Assembly: GCF_019565505.1 (NCBI RefSeq)
Contig: NZ_CP067378.1
Location: forward strand, 248,001 to 312,000
Origin: Flavobacterium davisii
GTDB lineage: Bacteria > Bacteroidota > Bacteroidia > Flavobacteriales > Flavobacteriaceae
Reading direction: 5' to 3'
Length of the DNA stretch: 64,000 bases
Shown piece after piece: positions 52,812 to 61,529 of this stretch. Position numbers and translations under genes: made by a program. Each line of letters begins with the position of its first letter. The first letter of the stretch is position 1. Under the pieces are notes generated by a model. It was not told where the DNA came from, searched no databases, and worked only from the letters and a program-made list of their open reading frames with translations.

Positions 52812-52831
52812 GCTAATATAAAATATAAAAA

Positions 52832-53362
52832 ATGGCAAAGAAGATATTTAAACCTTTTTCCAAGGATTTATCCTGTATTGTTCCTTCTCTTGAAATGGAA
52901 AATAAAAGAATGGATTACAAAGAATCTTGTCAGAGAGACCTGCAGAAATTATGGAATGAAATTTACGATATGACCCTGAATCTACCACTAGCGCAACTTC
53001 ATGAATGTCATTCAAAAATTCGACAGTTGCATCAGCAAGTTGTAAGGACGCCAAACGAATCAGTAAATTTTGAGGATGATTTATCCATTTCTTTTGTTTT
53101 CGTTGAGAATCAGTTATCGCAATATATTTCTGAATGTCTTCAAGGTACTCCACAACAAAACATAAATACTCAGAAAATTGCATCGTTGATACGAGATTAT
53201 AGAGTTTTTCAACCTCTTGCTCAGAAAAAGCATAGCGTATCTCTTGAGCGGGTGCATTCGATTTTAGAAGATAATTTTCAAGACTCATCTCTTACAAAGT
53301 TGTTTGATTTATTATTAAAAGGAAGCAAAGATACTCAAACTAAAGTAATCACTTTTTTTTAA
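52832..53362 (+). CDS. early prophage protein, function unknown
   Basis: 176 residues, mainly helical, starting MAKKIFKPFSKDLSCIVPSL. Motif-like stretch LQKLWNEIYDMTLNLPLAQL. I do not recognise a family. A 146-codon frame (53288 to 52848) is open on the opposite strand through most of it. The plus strand is preferred because the gene lies between two structured elements that elsewhere precede rightward genes and because it continues the operon. Codon use (many CAG and CTG) differs from neighbouring chromosomal genes. Confidence 0.5.
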   Translation: MAKKIFKPFSKDLSCIVPSLEMENKRMDYKESCQRDLQKLWNEIYDMTLNLPLAQLHECHSKIRQLHQQVVRTPNESVNFEDDLSISFVFVENQLSQYISECLQGTPQQNINTQKIASLIRDYRVFQPLAQKKHSVSLERVHSILEDNFQDSSLTKLFDLLLKGSKDTQTKVITFF

Positions 53363-53369
53363 ACAAAAC

Positions 53370-53410
53370 TCCCGAGAGGCACACACCCAGTTTCGAGTAC
53401 TGGGCGGGAA
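53370..53410 (+). ncRNA. 5'-UTR structured element, copy E2
   Basis: Same as E1 with outer stem TCCCG/CGGGA and identical bulge, inner stem and loop. It ends 31 nt before the MuA-like transposase start at 53442. Confidence 0.7.
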
Positions 53411-53441
53411 CAAAACAAATTTAACCTAATTCACTAACCCT

Positions 53442-55683
53442 ATGTATAAACAAGGCGACATACTATTGCGTAAAGCGGACAAAACGGAAACGTTTTGGCT
53501 ATCGCAACGCCTTGTAATGCAGACGTGCAAGTTAAAAATGCACTATCTCGAAAGTGTTAGAAATGTTTATAAAAAAACAGTGCGTGCGTGCGATTTAGCT
53601 AAAAGCGGACAGTATTTACCTGATAGTGGCAAAGGTTGGCGTTGGGCAAAGTTAAACGGTAGTTTTTATTATGCTTACGATAATATCCCTGACCGCAAAC
53701 CGTGCTTTTATAAGTCTAAACTAGGCACGTTAAACGATATTAAACAAGCCTATCAGGATTTAGGCGAACTAAGCAAAGGCAACTTAATAGAATTAGCCAA
53801 ACAAAGCATTGTTAATCAAGTTGTCGAACTGTACGACAGTTCTGATATTAACTATTACCAATACAATGCAGAGGTTGGTTTTAATAAAGAAAAAGCTACC
53901 CAGCTAATGATGTCTAGGGGCATGGTGTGTTTTTGTGAAAAATACAGCAGATAAAGACCAATACAAGACTTTAGGTATAAAAACAAAATCAGAGTTTTAC
54001 AATGTTTGTGCCGAGTTGATTCAACCTCTAAATTTAGAAGGCTTAAGCGTATCAAGTGGAGCATATTTACGTAACAAAGTAGATTTGTTCCCAACCACGA
54101 ACACTTTAGCGCAACGTTCTGCGATTATTTCGGGTAAATATAATAATACAAACGCCATGCAAGTAGGTAAACACAAACTTGTGGATACTGAAACTGGCGA
54201 AATTATAAACGTAGATATTCACCAAGCGGTAATGTTTTACGCATTTATGGCGGTAGGTCAAGGCACTAAATTGAATATGCGCCAGCAGTACGAAAGTTTT
54301 TACTTGCCTACTATGCAGGATTTTGATTTAAAGCCTACAGGCTACGAAAACTACACACGTATTTTAAGACGAAATGGCTTAAAACTGTTAACACTTAAGG
54401 AACGTCACGGAGCAGATTGGTATAAAAAAAGCTCATTGGCTTACGTGCCATCGCAAAAACTGCAATTTGCACACTCGTTGTATTGTGCCGATGGTTCAGG
54501 AACTATCAATTACAGATATTATAACAAGAAAGGCGAAAAGAAAACAAGAAAATTATACGTATTGCTAATTACGGATGTTGCATCAAGCAAAATTGTAGGC
54601 TGGAGTGTTGCGGACAAAGGGCAAAGTACCGAAACTTTTCAAATGCTTGATAAGGCTATTAAAATGGCAATGGAAACTAGTAATTATCAGACTATGTTTG
54701 AATTTGTGAGCGATAATCACTCCGCTTATACATCCAGCGAAAGTAAAGACTTGTTGAATATGGTTTTTAACAAAGTACGTAACATTCAAGCGGGTAATTC
54801 ACAAGCTAACCCAGCCGAATTACAATTTAAGTTGTTCAAAAATAGCCTTAGAGGGTTAAGTAATTTCGGTTCTACATCATGGGGCGTAAGTATTGAAGGG
54901 CAGTCGAACCCTGATTATATCAATATAGACGAATTTCCAACTTATGAAGAAGCTATAATGCAGTTTTATGACATTGTGCAACGTTGGAATGAGACAAAAA
55001 GAGCGGATAACTTATCACCAAACGAGCGATTTGAACACAAAAACCCGAAATGCGAAGCGATGGATAAACGAGTAATTCGCTATCTAAACGCTAATCATAC
55101 CAAGGTAAACCCAGCTTATATGCGTGGATTCATAAAAGTAACCAAGTCATTAGGCGGTTATAATAACACTAAAGAGTTTCTTTTTGAATTGCCTGATCCA
55201 ATTGATAGTATGGAAATCATCGAAAAGGCAAATCACTACAAAAGTGCAGAGGTTAAAGTGGTTTGGGATGAAGAAAATGCAGATTTGTACAGCTTGGATG
55301 GTAAATACTTAATGACGTGCCAATTAGCACAAAGAGCCATCCAGTCGCAAGCAGAAGCTGACGATGCCAATGAAAACGCACTAAACTATCATTTAGCTAG
55401 AAAGCAAAGGCAGATAAATAGAGCTGACAACTTTACTGAATCGGTTAAAAATGCTTTTGATTCTTTGTTTTTCAATGATGAGGAGGAGTATGAAGAAGAG
55501 TTAGTAAATGAATTGCCGTACACGCATCAAATGCAATTAGGTGGTAATAAGGAAAGTTACAACGAGATAATGGAAACAACCACAGCAGAAAAGCCTAAAA
55601 CAGCAAAAGAATTATTACTGGAAAGAACAAAAAGAAAGTTCTCCTCAATACAGGAGAACTTGCAAAACCAAGCTAGTGCTTAA
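53442..55683 (+). CDS. Mu-like DDE transposase (MuA), one frame break
   Basis: About 747 residues. Catalyses replicative transposition of the phage genome. Catalytic core: first Asp in YCADGSGTINY, second in FVSDNHSAYTS, Glu in NPAELQFKLFKNSLRGL, with LLITDVASSKIVGWSVADKG between. The N-terminal DNA-binding part and a C-terminal tail (TTAEKPKTAKELLLERTKRK) that may bind the MuB-like ATPase are present. The frame breaks in an A5 run at 53938-53942; one more A restores VCFCEKNTADKDQYKTLG. The preceding structured element places it under the same control as two other early genes. Confidence 0.9.
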
Positions 55684-55712
55684 AATATGGTAACTAACGA
55701 ATAAAAAAAGTT

Positions 55713-56642
55713 ATGACAAAATTAAACAATTTTCAAAAGACAAAACAAATTCCTGATGCTATTAGAATGTATTTGGTAGAAAAAAACACCAATCAAGCCA
55801 ACTTAGCAAAGTTATCAGGTGTAGGTGAAGCCTATGTATCTACCATTTTAGCAGGTAAAACCACTATTGCAAAATCTGAAATCAAAGACAAATATTACGA
55901 AGCAATTTGCCAGTTTATCGGCTTCGAGCTAAAGCCTGAGTTATGGAGACACTTCGATACGACTAACTATATGCTTTTCATTACCTCAATTGTGGAAGCA
56001 AGACAAGAGAAAAAGCGATTCACCTTTGACGGTGACACAGGATCAGGAAAAACTTACGCTTGTAAAGAGTACAAAAGACAATTCCCAACAAACACATTTC
56101 TTGTAACCTGTTCGGCAATTGAAAACAGCAAAGAATTTGCCATAAACATAGCCGAAGTGGTAGGAGTTGAAACGCACGGAACTGCGGGTGCAATCATCAA
56201 AAGAGTGGTAAAAAAACTTATAACATTAGAGGATGCCATTCTATACATCGATGAAGCGGAACACATAAAAAACAAAAGCGGCTACATCAATATAATCAAA
56301 AGTTTAGCCGATTTATTGGAAGGAAAGGTAGCCTTTGGACTGGTTGGAATGGGAATCAATGATATTTTAAACAAAGGATTTGAGCGTAACAAACAGAACT
56401 TTAGACAAACAGCCCGCCGATTTTCTGACCGAGGCAGATGTATAGAAGATATATCGGAAGATATAGCGAACATTTGCCACGATATGAACATAACCAGCAA
56501 AAGGATAATTAACTGGTTTACCAACAGAATTAAGGACTTTGATACTATGAAGATTATTATTACTAAAGCGATTAAAGAAATTGCCGATACAGGAGAACCG
56601 ATAAGCATTGAACTGTTAAACTCGATTTATCATGGTCGATAA
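55713..56642 (+). CDS. MuB-like AAA ATPase, target-DNA activator
   Basis: 309 residues. N-terminal helix-turn-helix (QANLAKLSGVGEAYVSTILA), Walker A GDTGSGKT near residue 108, Walker B AILYIDEAEH near 175, a sensor-like LVGMGIND, and a C-terminal helical domain. MuB-type ATPases coat target DNA and deliver it to the transposase. 29 bases after the transposase gene, as in Mu. Confidence 0.92.
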   Translation: MTKLNNFQKTKQIPDAIRMYLVEKNTNQANLAKLSGVGEAYVSTILAGKTTIAKSEIKDKYYEAICQFIGFELKPELWRHFDTTNYMLFITSIVEARQEKKRFTFDGDTGSGKTYACKEYKRQFPTNTFLVTCSAIENSKEFAINIAEVVGVETHGTAGAIIKRVVKKLITLEDAILYIDEAEHIKNKSGYINIIKSLADLLEGKVAFGLVGMGINDILNKGFERNKQNFRQTARRFSDRGRCIEDISEDIANICHDMNITSKRIINWFTNRIKDFDTMKIIITKAIKEIADTGEPISIELLNSIYHGR

Positions 56643-56811
56643 AACAACTAATAGACGCTACTATTTGCATCGTGCAGTAAAAAAGCAATTCAACGCAAGA
56701 GTAAGTCCACGTAAAAAACTGGTTTACATAGCCTACAATCTCATAGAGGAGGACAAAGTTAAGGAGTTACAAACAAAATTTAATTATACAATTCAAACAG
56801 AAATAGTCTAA
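56632..56811 (+). CDS. small early prophage protein, function unknown
   Basis: 59 residues: MVDKTTNRRYYLHRAVKKQF, then SPRKKLVYIAYNLIEEDKVK. Very basic first half. It overlaps the MuB-like gene by 11 bases and ends one base before the next ATG. Possibly DNA-binding; no family recognised. Confidence 0.55.
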   Translation: MVDKTTNRRYYLHRAVKKQFNARVSPRKKLVYIAYNLIEEDKVKELQTKFNYTIQTEIV

Positions 56812-56812
56812 C

Positions 56813-57487
56813 ATGGAAGCACTAGCACAATTATCAGATAGCGAAATTTTAAAAGAGTTAGCTCGTAGAAACGAGAAAAAAGAAGCTAACAAAAAAGCGT
56901 ACAACGACTTGAAAGAGGAACACATTCCGCAACTATTCAGCCGTTTAGAGCAATGGTCAGAAGATGGCGAAGCCATAAAAGCAGAAATCTACCAAGGGCT
57001 AAAACAATTAATAGAATTAAAGTTTGAAACCTATAGCGCAAAAACAAATCAAAAATCACACACGTTTAGCGCTAGTAATGGACAATCCATTACTATTGGT
57101 TACCATGTTACGGCAGGTTATGACGATACAGTTTACATGGGGGTCGCAAAGGTCAAAAACTTTATCAATTCACTCATTAAAGACGAAGACACAGCCAAGT
57201 TAGTAAAACAGCTAAATAATCTTTTAAAACCCGATAAAAAGGGGGATTTAGACCCTAAAAGGATAATGGAGCTGAAACAAATAACCAAAGAGTACAAAGA
57301 TTTTGAATTACTGGAAGGTGTTGAAATTATTGAAAACGCATACTCTCCACGTCGTTCCGCTTGGTTTATTCAAGCATCATTTCAAAATAACGTAGGAATC
57401 GACCAGCATTTACCGCTTTCAATAGCCTCAATGAATTTTCCAAAAGGCTTTGATTTAAGCTTTTTGATTAAAGAAGAAAACCAATAA
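56813..57487 (+). CDS. DUF3164-like early prophage protein
   Basis: 224 residues. A helical N-terminus (SDSEILKELARRNEKKEANK), then beta-rich QSITIGYHVTAGYDD, a helix KVKNFINSLIKDEDTAKLVK and the C-terminal VEIIENAYSPRRSAWFIQAS. Layout and position after MuB agree with the DUF3164 proteins of Mu-like phages; the match is by pattern. Role unknown. Confidence 0.65.
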   Translation: MEALAQLSDSEILKELARRNEKKEANKKAYNDLKEEHIPQLFSRLEQWSEDGEAIKAEIYQGLKQLIELKFETYSAKTNQKSHTFSASNGQSITIGYHVTAGYDDTVYMGVAKVKNFINSLIKDEDTAKLVKQLNNLLKPDKKGDLDPKRIMELKQITKEYKDFELLEGVEIIENAYSPRRSAWFIQASFQNNVGIDQHLPLSIASMNFPKGFDLSFLIKEENQ

Positions 57488-57490
57488 TAA

Positions 57491-57531
57491 TCCCGAGAGG
57501 TACACACCCAGTTTCGAGTACTGGGCGGGAA
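57491..57531 (+). ncRNA. 5'-UTR structured element, copy E3
   Basis: Same as E1/E2 with one bulge change (GGTAC for GGCAC). It begins 4 bases after the preceding stop and ends 49 nt before the ATG at 57581. A second hairpin follows at 57543-57563. Confidence 0.7.
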
Positions 57532-57542
57532 CAAAGTTTTAA

Positions 57543-57563
57543 ATGTCCCCTGTTTAGGCAGGG
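57543..57563 (+). promoter_or_regulatory. second leader hairpin
   Basis: TCCCCTG, loop TTTAGG, CAGGGGC, followed by ATAAAAAAAG and the ATG at 57581. Together with E3 it forms a two-hairpin leader. Confidence 0.5.
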
Positions 57564-57580
57564 GCATAAAAAAAGAAAGT

Positions 57581-58039
57581 ATGAATACACAAGACAAAAT
57601 TAACGCTTTATGTAGCAAGTTCAGTGCTTCGGCATTGAGTAAGGCAGTGTACATGGAAACGAAACGTACTACTGATATTACAGAACTTTCAAGAGAGGAA
57701 GTCGAAGCACTTTATACTCGTTTCTTTCCTAAAAAATCAGCCATTGATTTTTTATTTGAAATGGAGCAAGAAAGAGAGTTAAAAAGGCTTCGCTCGGTAA
57801 TTATTAAAGAGGCTCAGTTTATAGGCATTTATACGCCTGAATCATGGGTTACTTTCAACCGTTTTATGCTCAATAAAAGCATCTTTAAAAAGGCTTTAAA
57901 CGAGTATAAAATTGACGAATTTCCACAGTTAATAAAGCAGTTCAAGTCGATTAGTACTAAAGTATCAAAAGCTAAAATAATACCACACACTTCGGGTTGG
58001 TACACTATGCTCGGCTTGAATGATATAAGCCGAAATTAA
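57581..58039 (+). CDS. early prophage protein, function unknown
   Basis: 152 residues starting MNTQDKINALCSKFSASALS; predominantly helical with FLFEMEQERELKRLRSVIIK in the centre. The C-terminus is basic (SISTKVSKAKIIPHTSGW). No family recognised. Its leader carries two hairpins. Confidence 0.6.
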   Translation: MNTQDKINALCSKFSASALSKAVYMETKRTTDITELSREEVEALYTRFFPKKSAIDFLFEMEQERELKRLRSVIIKEAQFIGIYTPESWVTFNRFMLNKSIFKKALNEYKIDEFPQLIKQFKSISTKVSKAKIIPHTSGWYTMLGLNDISRN

Positions 58040-58112
58040 AAAAAGACCTGCCATAACTGACAAGCCTTTCCTCTTAGCATAGCAAAGGTAAAAAATTAAA
58101 TTCTTTTCAGGC

Positions 58113-58352
58113 ATGGCATACAACAAAAAAAATCTTTACAAACGTATTATTGAAATTCAAGACATTACAATTCATGAAAAATACCAAAAAGGGTTAACGC
58201 AAAAGGAGATTTACTGGAATATCATTTATCCCAAGTTTAAGATTTGCGAGCGTACATTTTCAAGTTACCTCGGAACTCCAGCCAAACAAGAGCTAAAAAA
58301 AATGAGCCAAGCTGAACAATCGCATAATCAATTAACACTTTTTAATATTTAA
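58113..58352 (+). CDS. small prophage protein with helix-turn-helix-like pattern
   Basis: 79 residues. ITIHEKYQKGLTQKEIYWNI followed by KFKICERTFSSYLG resembles a helix-turn-helix with the recognition helix CERTFSSYL. Similar short proteins occur in Bacteroidetes transposable prophages (from memory). It ends 2 bases before the endolysin gene. Confidence 0.6.
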   Translation: MAYNKKNLYKRIIEIQDITIHEKYQKGLTQKEIYWNIIYPKFKICERTFSSYLGTPAKQELKKMSQAEQSHNQLTLFNI

Positions 58353-58354
58353 TC

Positions 58355-58828
58355 ATGGACAAAGTAACACAAGAAAGAATCAGTAAACTACACCCGACAG
58401 TAAGGGAAACGATGGTAAAGATTATCAATAGTTGTAACGAAGCTTTAAAAGGTAAAGCACAAGTACGCATTACCCAAGGCTTAAGAACCAATGAAGAACA
58501 AAATGATTTGTACGCCATAGGCAGGACAAAAAAAGGCAAAAAAGTAACCAATGCCAAAGGGGGCGAATCTATTCACAATTACGGTTTTGCAGTAGACATC
58601 TGCCTAATGATAGATGGTAAAACAGCCAGCTGGGACACAGCTAAGGACTGGGATAACGACCAAATAGCAGACTGGATGGAATGTGTTAAGATTTTTGCAC
58701 TACACGGCTGGGTTTGGGGCGGTAGTTGGGTAAAATTCAAAGATATGCCCCACTTTGAAATGAAAAATTTAACATGGAGACAGTTGGCAAAACTCCCGAA
58801 AGATGCCAGCGGTTATGTAAAACTATGA
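58355..58828 (+). CDS. M15-family peptidase, probable endolysin
   Basis: 157 residues. The zinc-binding pattern of LAS (VanY/L-alanyl-D-glutamate) peptidases is visible: SIHNYGFAVDICLM gives the first His and Asp, PHFEM the last His; ITQGLRTNEEQNDLY is the conserved N-terminal strand-helix. It cuts peptidoglycan cross-links at lysis. No signal peptide is present, so a separate holin would be needed. The stop overlaps the next ATG. Confidence 0.9.
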   Translation: MDKVTQERISKLHPTVRETMVKIINSCNEALKGKAQVRITQGLRTNEEQNDLYAIGRTKKGKKVTNAKGGESIHNYGFAVDICLMIDGKTASWDTAKDWDNDQIADWMECVKIFALHGWVWGGSWVKFKDMPHFEMKNLTWRQLAKLPKDASGYVKL

Positions 58829-58973
58829 AAAAAGACAAAAAAATATAAAAACCGTATGTATCCACTCCAGTACTTATACCAAAGTACTGGAGGTTTGGGC
58901 AACGGTCGAGAAAACAGTACAAGTGTGCTGTGATTGTAAAAAAGAAATAGGAAAACCAAAATTTGAAACCTAA
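58825..58973 (+). CDS. 49-residue prophage protein with a CC-x-C motif, one frame break
   Basis: The ATG overlaps the endolysin stop (ATGA). As read the frame ends after MKKDKKI. One more A in the A7 run at 58837-58843 gives MKKDKKNIKTVCIHSSTYTK, then VLEVWATVEKTVQVCCDCKK and EIGKPKFET, ending at 58973. The next gene starts in TAATG. The Cys cluster may bind zinc. A hairpin (CCAGTACTT, AAGTACTGG-like) lies inside the coding sequence. Confidence 0.55.
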
Positions 58974-59530
58974 TGCAAGTACTAGCACATACCATTAAAA
59001 CCGATTGCCATTTCGTGCTGTCTTATTCAAAATCAGGAAAGCTCGAATCGGTGAAATTAAAAAAAGGTAAAATGCAACCGCAATTGTGGGATAAAATTGG
59101 GAAAATTCTACCGCCTACTTTTGAAGATTTAACCAGCTTTAAAGAAACTTTAAAAGGAACGGTGAGCTATACCGAAGTGGTAAAAGAAAAGAATTTGTTT
59201 ACGGAGTTCAACACTATGTGGTTTGCCTTTTACGAAAATTATACAGGATTCCCACCCAAGTTTACGGGGATTGACGGTAAAAGTTTAAAACAAATTATCA
59301 CGTATCTGCAAAGCGTATGTACTACAGAGGAAGAAAGCTTGCAAGTGTGGCAAAACCTTTTAAACAACTGGCATAAACTGGATAAATTTCATCAAAAAAA
59401 TACAGATTTAAAGTACATCAATAGCCAACTTAATAAACTTCTACAAGATGCAAAGCAAAGCAATAGCGGTTCAAAAATCAAGTATAGCGACAATTTCCAA
59501 CGAAAAATTATTGAATCGTTACAGTCCTAA
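58973..59530 (+). CDS. prophage protein, function unknown
   Basis: 185 residues. N-terminal beta-rich part (VLAHTIKTDCHFVLSYSKSG), then helices (FNTMWFAFYENYTGFPPKFT, IDGKSLKQIITYLQSVC). The second half has the look of helical phage replication-associated proteins, but no family is recognised. Its 3' end overlaps the next gene by 83 bases in another frame. Confidence 0.65.
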   Translation: MQVLAHTIKTDCHFVLSYSKSGKLESVKLKKGKMQPQLWDKIGKILPPTFEDLTSFKETLKGTVSYTEVVKEKNLFTEFNTMWFAFYENYTGFPPKFTGIDGKSLKQIITYLQSVCTTEEESLQVWQNLLNNWHKLDKFHQKNTDLKYINSQLNKLLQDAKQSNSGSKIKYSDNFQRKIIESLQS

Positions 59531-60005
59531 AAACTGCATGGAACACGCCTACAAAGTAATCACGCTGGAGGATGCAATGAACAATAACAAAGCCCCAAGT
59601 TTAGGCGCTATTCGTAGAGATAAAGGCGATAAGTTCTCAAAAGGCTTGGTGATGGTGTGGCTACTGTACATAAACGACCTTTTAAACTTGAATAGACCAC
59701 TCACCGAAGACCAAATTGAATGGTGTGCCACGCAAATAATTAGTGATTTTGCCTATTTAAAAATATCAGACCTTACCTTGCTTACCAAGCGTATTATATC
59801 AGGGGTTTACGGCGAGTTCTTTGAGTCGCTCAATTCAGCTAAACTCCTACGTTTTTTTACACAATACGCTGAGGAACGTATGGAACTGGCAGAAAACAAC
59901 AGTTTAAGAGCGCATCAAAACCATGCCAGCGAAGACACTTTTAACTACTCGCAAAACATAGAACGTATTTGGAGAGGTGCCAAAGGATTTAATAGTAATA
60001 AGTAG
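59448..60005 (+). CDS. prophage protein, function unknown
   Basis: 185 residues from the ATG at 59448; LSEQ-like helical composition with VITLEDAMNNNKAPSLGAIR, PLTEDQIEWCATQIISDFAY and RIISGVYGEFFESLN. The 83-base overlap with the preceding gene is long, so a later start (for example MEHAYKVITLEDAM at 59538) is possible and would remove the overlap. Confidence 0.65.
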   Translation: MQSKAIAVQKSSIATISNEKLLNRYSPKNCMEHAYKVITLEDAMNNNKAPSLGAIRRDKGDKFSKGLVMVWLLYINDLLNLNRPLTEDQIEWCATQIISDFAYLKISDLTLLTKRIISGVYGEFFESLNSAKLLRFFTQYAEERMELAENNSLRAHQNHASEDTFNYSQNIERIWRGAKGFNSNK

Positions 60006-60007
60006 AT

Positions 60008-60823
60008 ATGGAAAGTAAAATTTTAACAAAAATCAGAAAATTATTAGCCAAGGCTAACTGTGGAGCTTCCTCGGAAAGCGAGGTAGAGACTTGTTTAAAA
60101 TTGGCTCAAAAATTAATGATGCAACACAATTTAGACAAATCAGATGTTGAAATTCATATTTCCGACATCAATAAAGAGGTAGTTTATTCCGATTTATGGA
60201 AGTACTTCAAGTATAAGACTGCAAACTTTGAGTGGAATTTATTAGACACTATAGCTGAGGGTTATAATTGTAGAGTTTTTCAAGGTGTTAGTTATGATTT
60301 TGATGCTATAGACTGGAGAAGTACAAAAAGAACTAAGCTTTCTATTGTAGGTACTTTTGAAAACAGAATGATTGCTAAAGAACTATATCAATCGTGTGTT
60401 GAAATATTTTTGAACCTATCGGAAATTAGATACAATGAATACAAGATATTAAAGAAAAACACTTTAACAAGGCAGTTAAATGAGTTTGGAATGACTAAAA
60501 ATATTACGATTCAATGGCTCGAAAAAAGTAAACTAATGTCTTCTAAAAAAACGTTTATCACTTCTTATTTAATTGGTTGTACTAAAGGAATTCAAAAGTA
60601 TTTAGAAGAACAGAGAAAAGAAATACTCGCAATTGATGATAATGCGTCTAAATGGGGATTGATTGTTTTAAAAAATGATGAGTTGATTGAAAAAGCCATC
60701 CCTGATATAATTGGAGATTTTTCAAAAAAAGCAGTAAAATCTGTGGCACATTGCAAAGAAGGTTTTTTACAAGGTGTTGAAGATGGTAATAGAAACCAAG
60801 CAGTTAAAGAACTTGAAACTTAA
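60008..60823 (+). CDS. DUF2786 domain protein
   Basis: 271 residues. The N-terminal SKILTKIRKLLAKANCGASS, then SEVETCLKLAQKLMMQHNL, is the DUF2786 signature found in phage and prophage proteins. The remainder (WNLLDTIAEGYNCRVFQGVS, RMIAKELYQSCVEIFLNLSE) matches the usual C-terminal companion domain. Molecular role unknown. Confidence 0.85.
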   Translation: MESKILTKIRKLLAKANCGASSESEVETCLKLAQKLMMQHNLDKSDVEIHISDINKEVVYSDLWKYFKYKTANFEWNLLDTIAEGYNCRVFQGVSYDFDAIDWRSTKRTKLSIVGTFENRMIAKELYQSCVEIFLNLSEIRYNEYKILKKNTLTRQLNEFGMTKNITIQWLEKSKLMSSKKTFITSYLIGCTKGIQKYLEEQRKEILAIDDNASKWGLIVLKNDELIEKAIPDIIGDFSKKAVKSVAHCKEGFLQGVEDGNRNQAVKELET

Positions 60824-60828
60824 CAGCA

Positions 60829-61041
60829 ATGATTAAATCTAGTACCTATATCCGAAGCTTCACACCTGAGCAACGGAAACAACTTGAAGAAGTAGCAAGT
60901 ACCAAAGGTTTTAAAACTGTTCCTGAAATCCTCTTTTACGCTCTTGAACAACACTTGGAGCAAAACAAAGAAATTCAACGGCTTAAAAGAATAATCGAGT
61001 ACAAACAAAAGAAAATCGAAAAATTGAATAATGAATATTGA
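60829..61041 (+). CDS. small prophage protein, ribbon-helix-helix-like
   Basis: 70 residues. Strand STYIRSF followed by helices TPEQRKQLEEVASTKGFKTV and PEILFYALEQHLEQN suggests a ribbon-helix-helix fold; the tail RLKRIIEYKQKKIEKLN is a coiled coil. Five bases after the DUF2786 gene. Confidence 0.55.
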   Translation: MIKSSTYIRSFTPEQRKQLEEVASTKGFKTVPEILFYALEQHLEQNKEIQRLKRIIEYKQKKIEKLNNEY

Positions 61042-61092
61042 ATATTTGAGAAAATCATTTTTATAACTTTGCTGAAATTAAAAAATTAAATT

Positions 61093-61500
61093 ATGAAAAA
61101 AATTAGTCTGATTTTGATTAGTATTGTTGTAATATCATGTGGAGGTAGAAATCATGAAAACATAACGATCATTCAAGATTTTTGCATAAAACCTCAAGAT
61201 GAATTGGTTAAGTTATATGGTAAGCCTGAGGATAGCATAAATTTAAAAGGATTCAAACAATTTGGGTGGAATTTGGAGAACTTTAAAATTACTAAAAATG
61301 AAGACGACAAATACAAAAATATTATTTTCGAAAATATTGAATTAGATGGTTTGAGTTTATCAGAAGAGACGGGTTTTACAGGTTGTTTAACTAATTATGA
61401 AGGTAAAGGCGTAACAACTTTGAAATTAATTAAAGGAGATGCTTTAAATGTTCATTATGACGAAAACACAGACTATTTAAAGATAAGCATCCGAAAATAA
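61093..61500 (+). CDS. prophage lipoprotein, function unknown
   Basis: 135 residues. Lipoprotein signal peptide KKISLILISIVVISCGGRN with the lipobox Cys. The mature domain (FCIKPQDELVKLYGKPEDSI, LSLSEETGFTGC-like strands) is beta-rich. TAACTTTG at 61064-61071 fits a -7 box, so it may have its own promoter and act as a lysogenic-conversion gene, which is inferred. Confidence 0.6.
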   Translation: MKKISLILISIVVISCGGRNHENITIIQDFCIKPQDELVKLYGKPEDSINLKGFKQFGWNLENFKITKNEDDKYKNIIFENIELDGLSLSEETGFTGCLTNYEGKGVTTLKLIKGDALNVHYDENTDYLKISIRK

Positions 61501-61502
61501 CA

Positions 61503-61529
61503 AAAAGCAGGCATAACGCCTGCTTTTTT
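61503..61529. terminator. terminator between convergent early and late prophage genes
   Basis: AAAAAGCAGGC, ATAAC, GCCTGCTTTTTT: perfect stem with T-runs on both sides, overlapping the stop of the leftward gene by 2 bases. Works in both directions. Confidence 0.88.

Noticed and set aside
52848..53288. A 146-codon minus-strand gene as the main annotation
   Set aside because: The longer plus-strand frame continues the operon and follows a leader element; the minus frame is kept only as an observation.
52388..57531. Leader hairpins as intrinsic terminators
   Set aside because: No T-run follows any of the four copies on the plus strand, and all precede starts at short range.
58855..58890. Hairpin CTCCAGTACTT...AAGTACTGGAG as a fifth leader element or terminator
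   Set aside because: It lies inside the restored 49-codon gene, lacks the GGCAC bulge and TTTCGA loop, and has no T-run.
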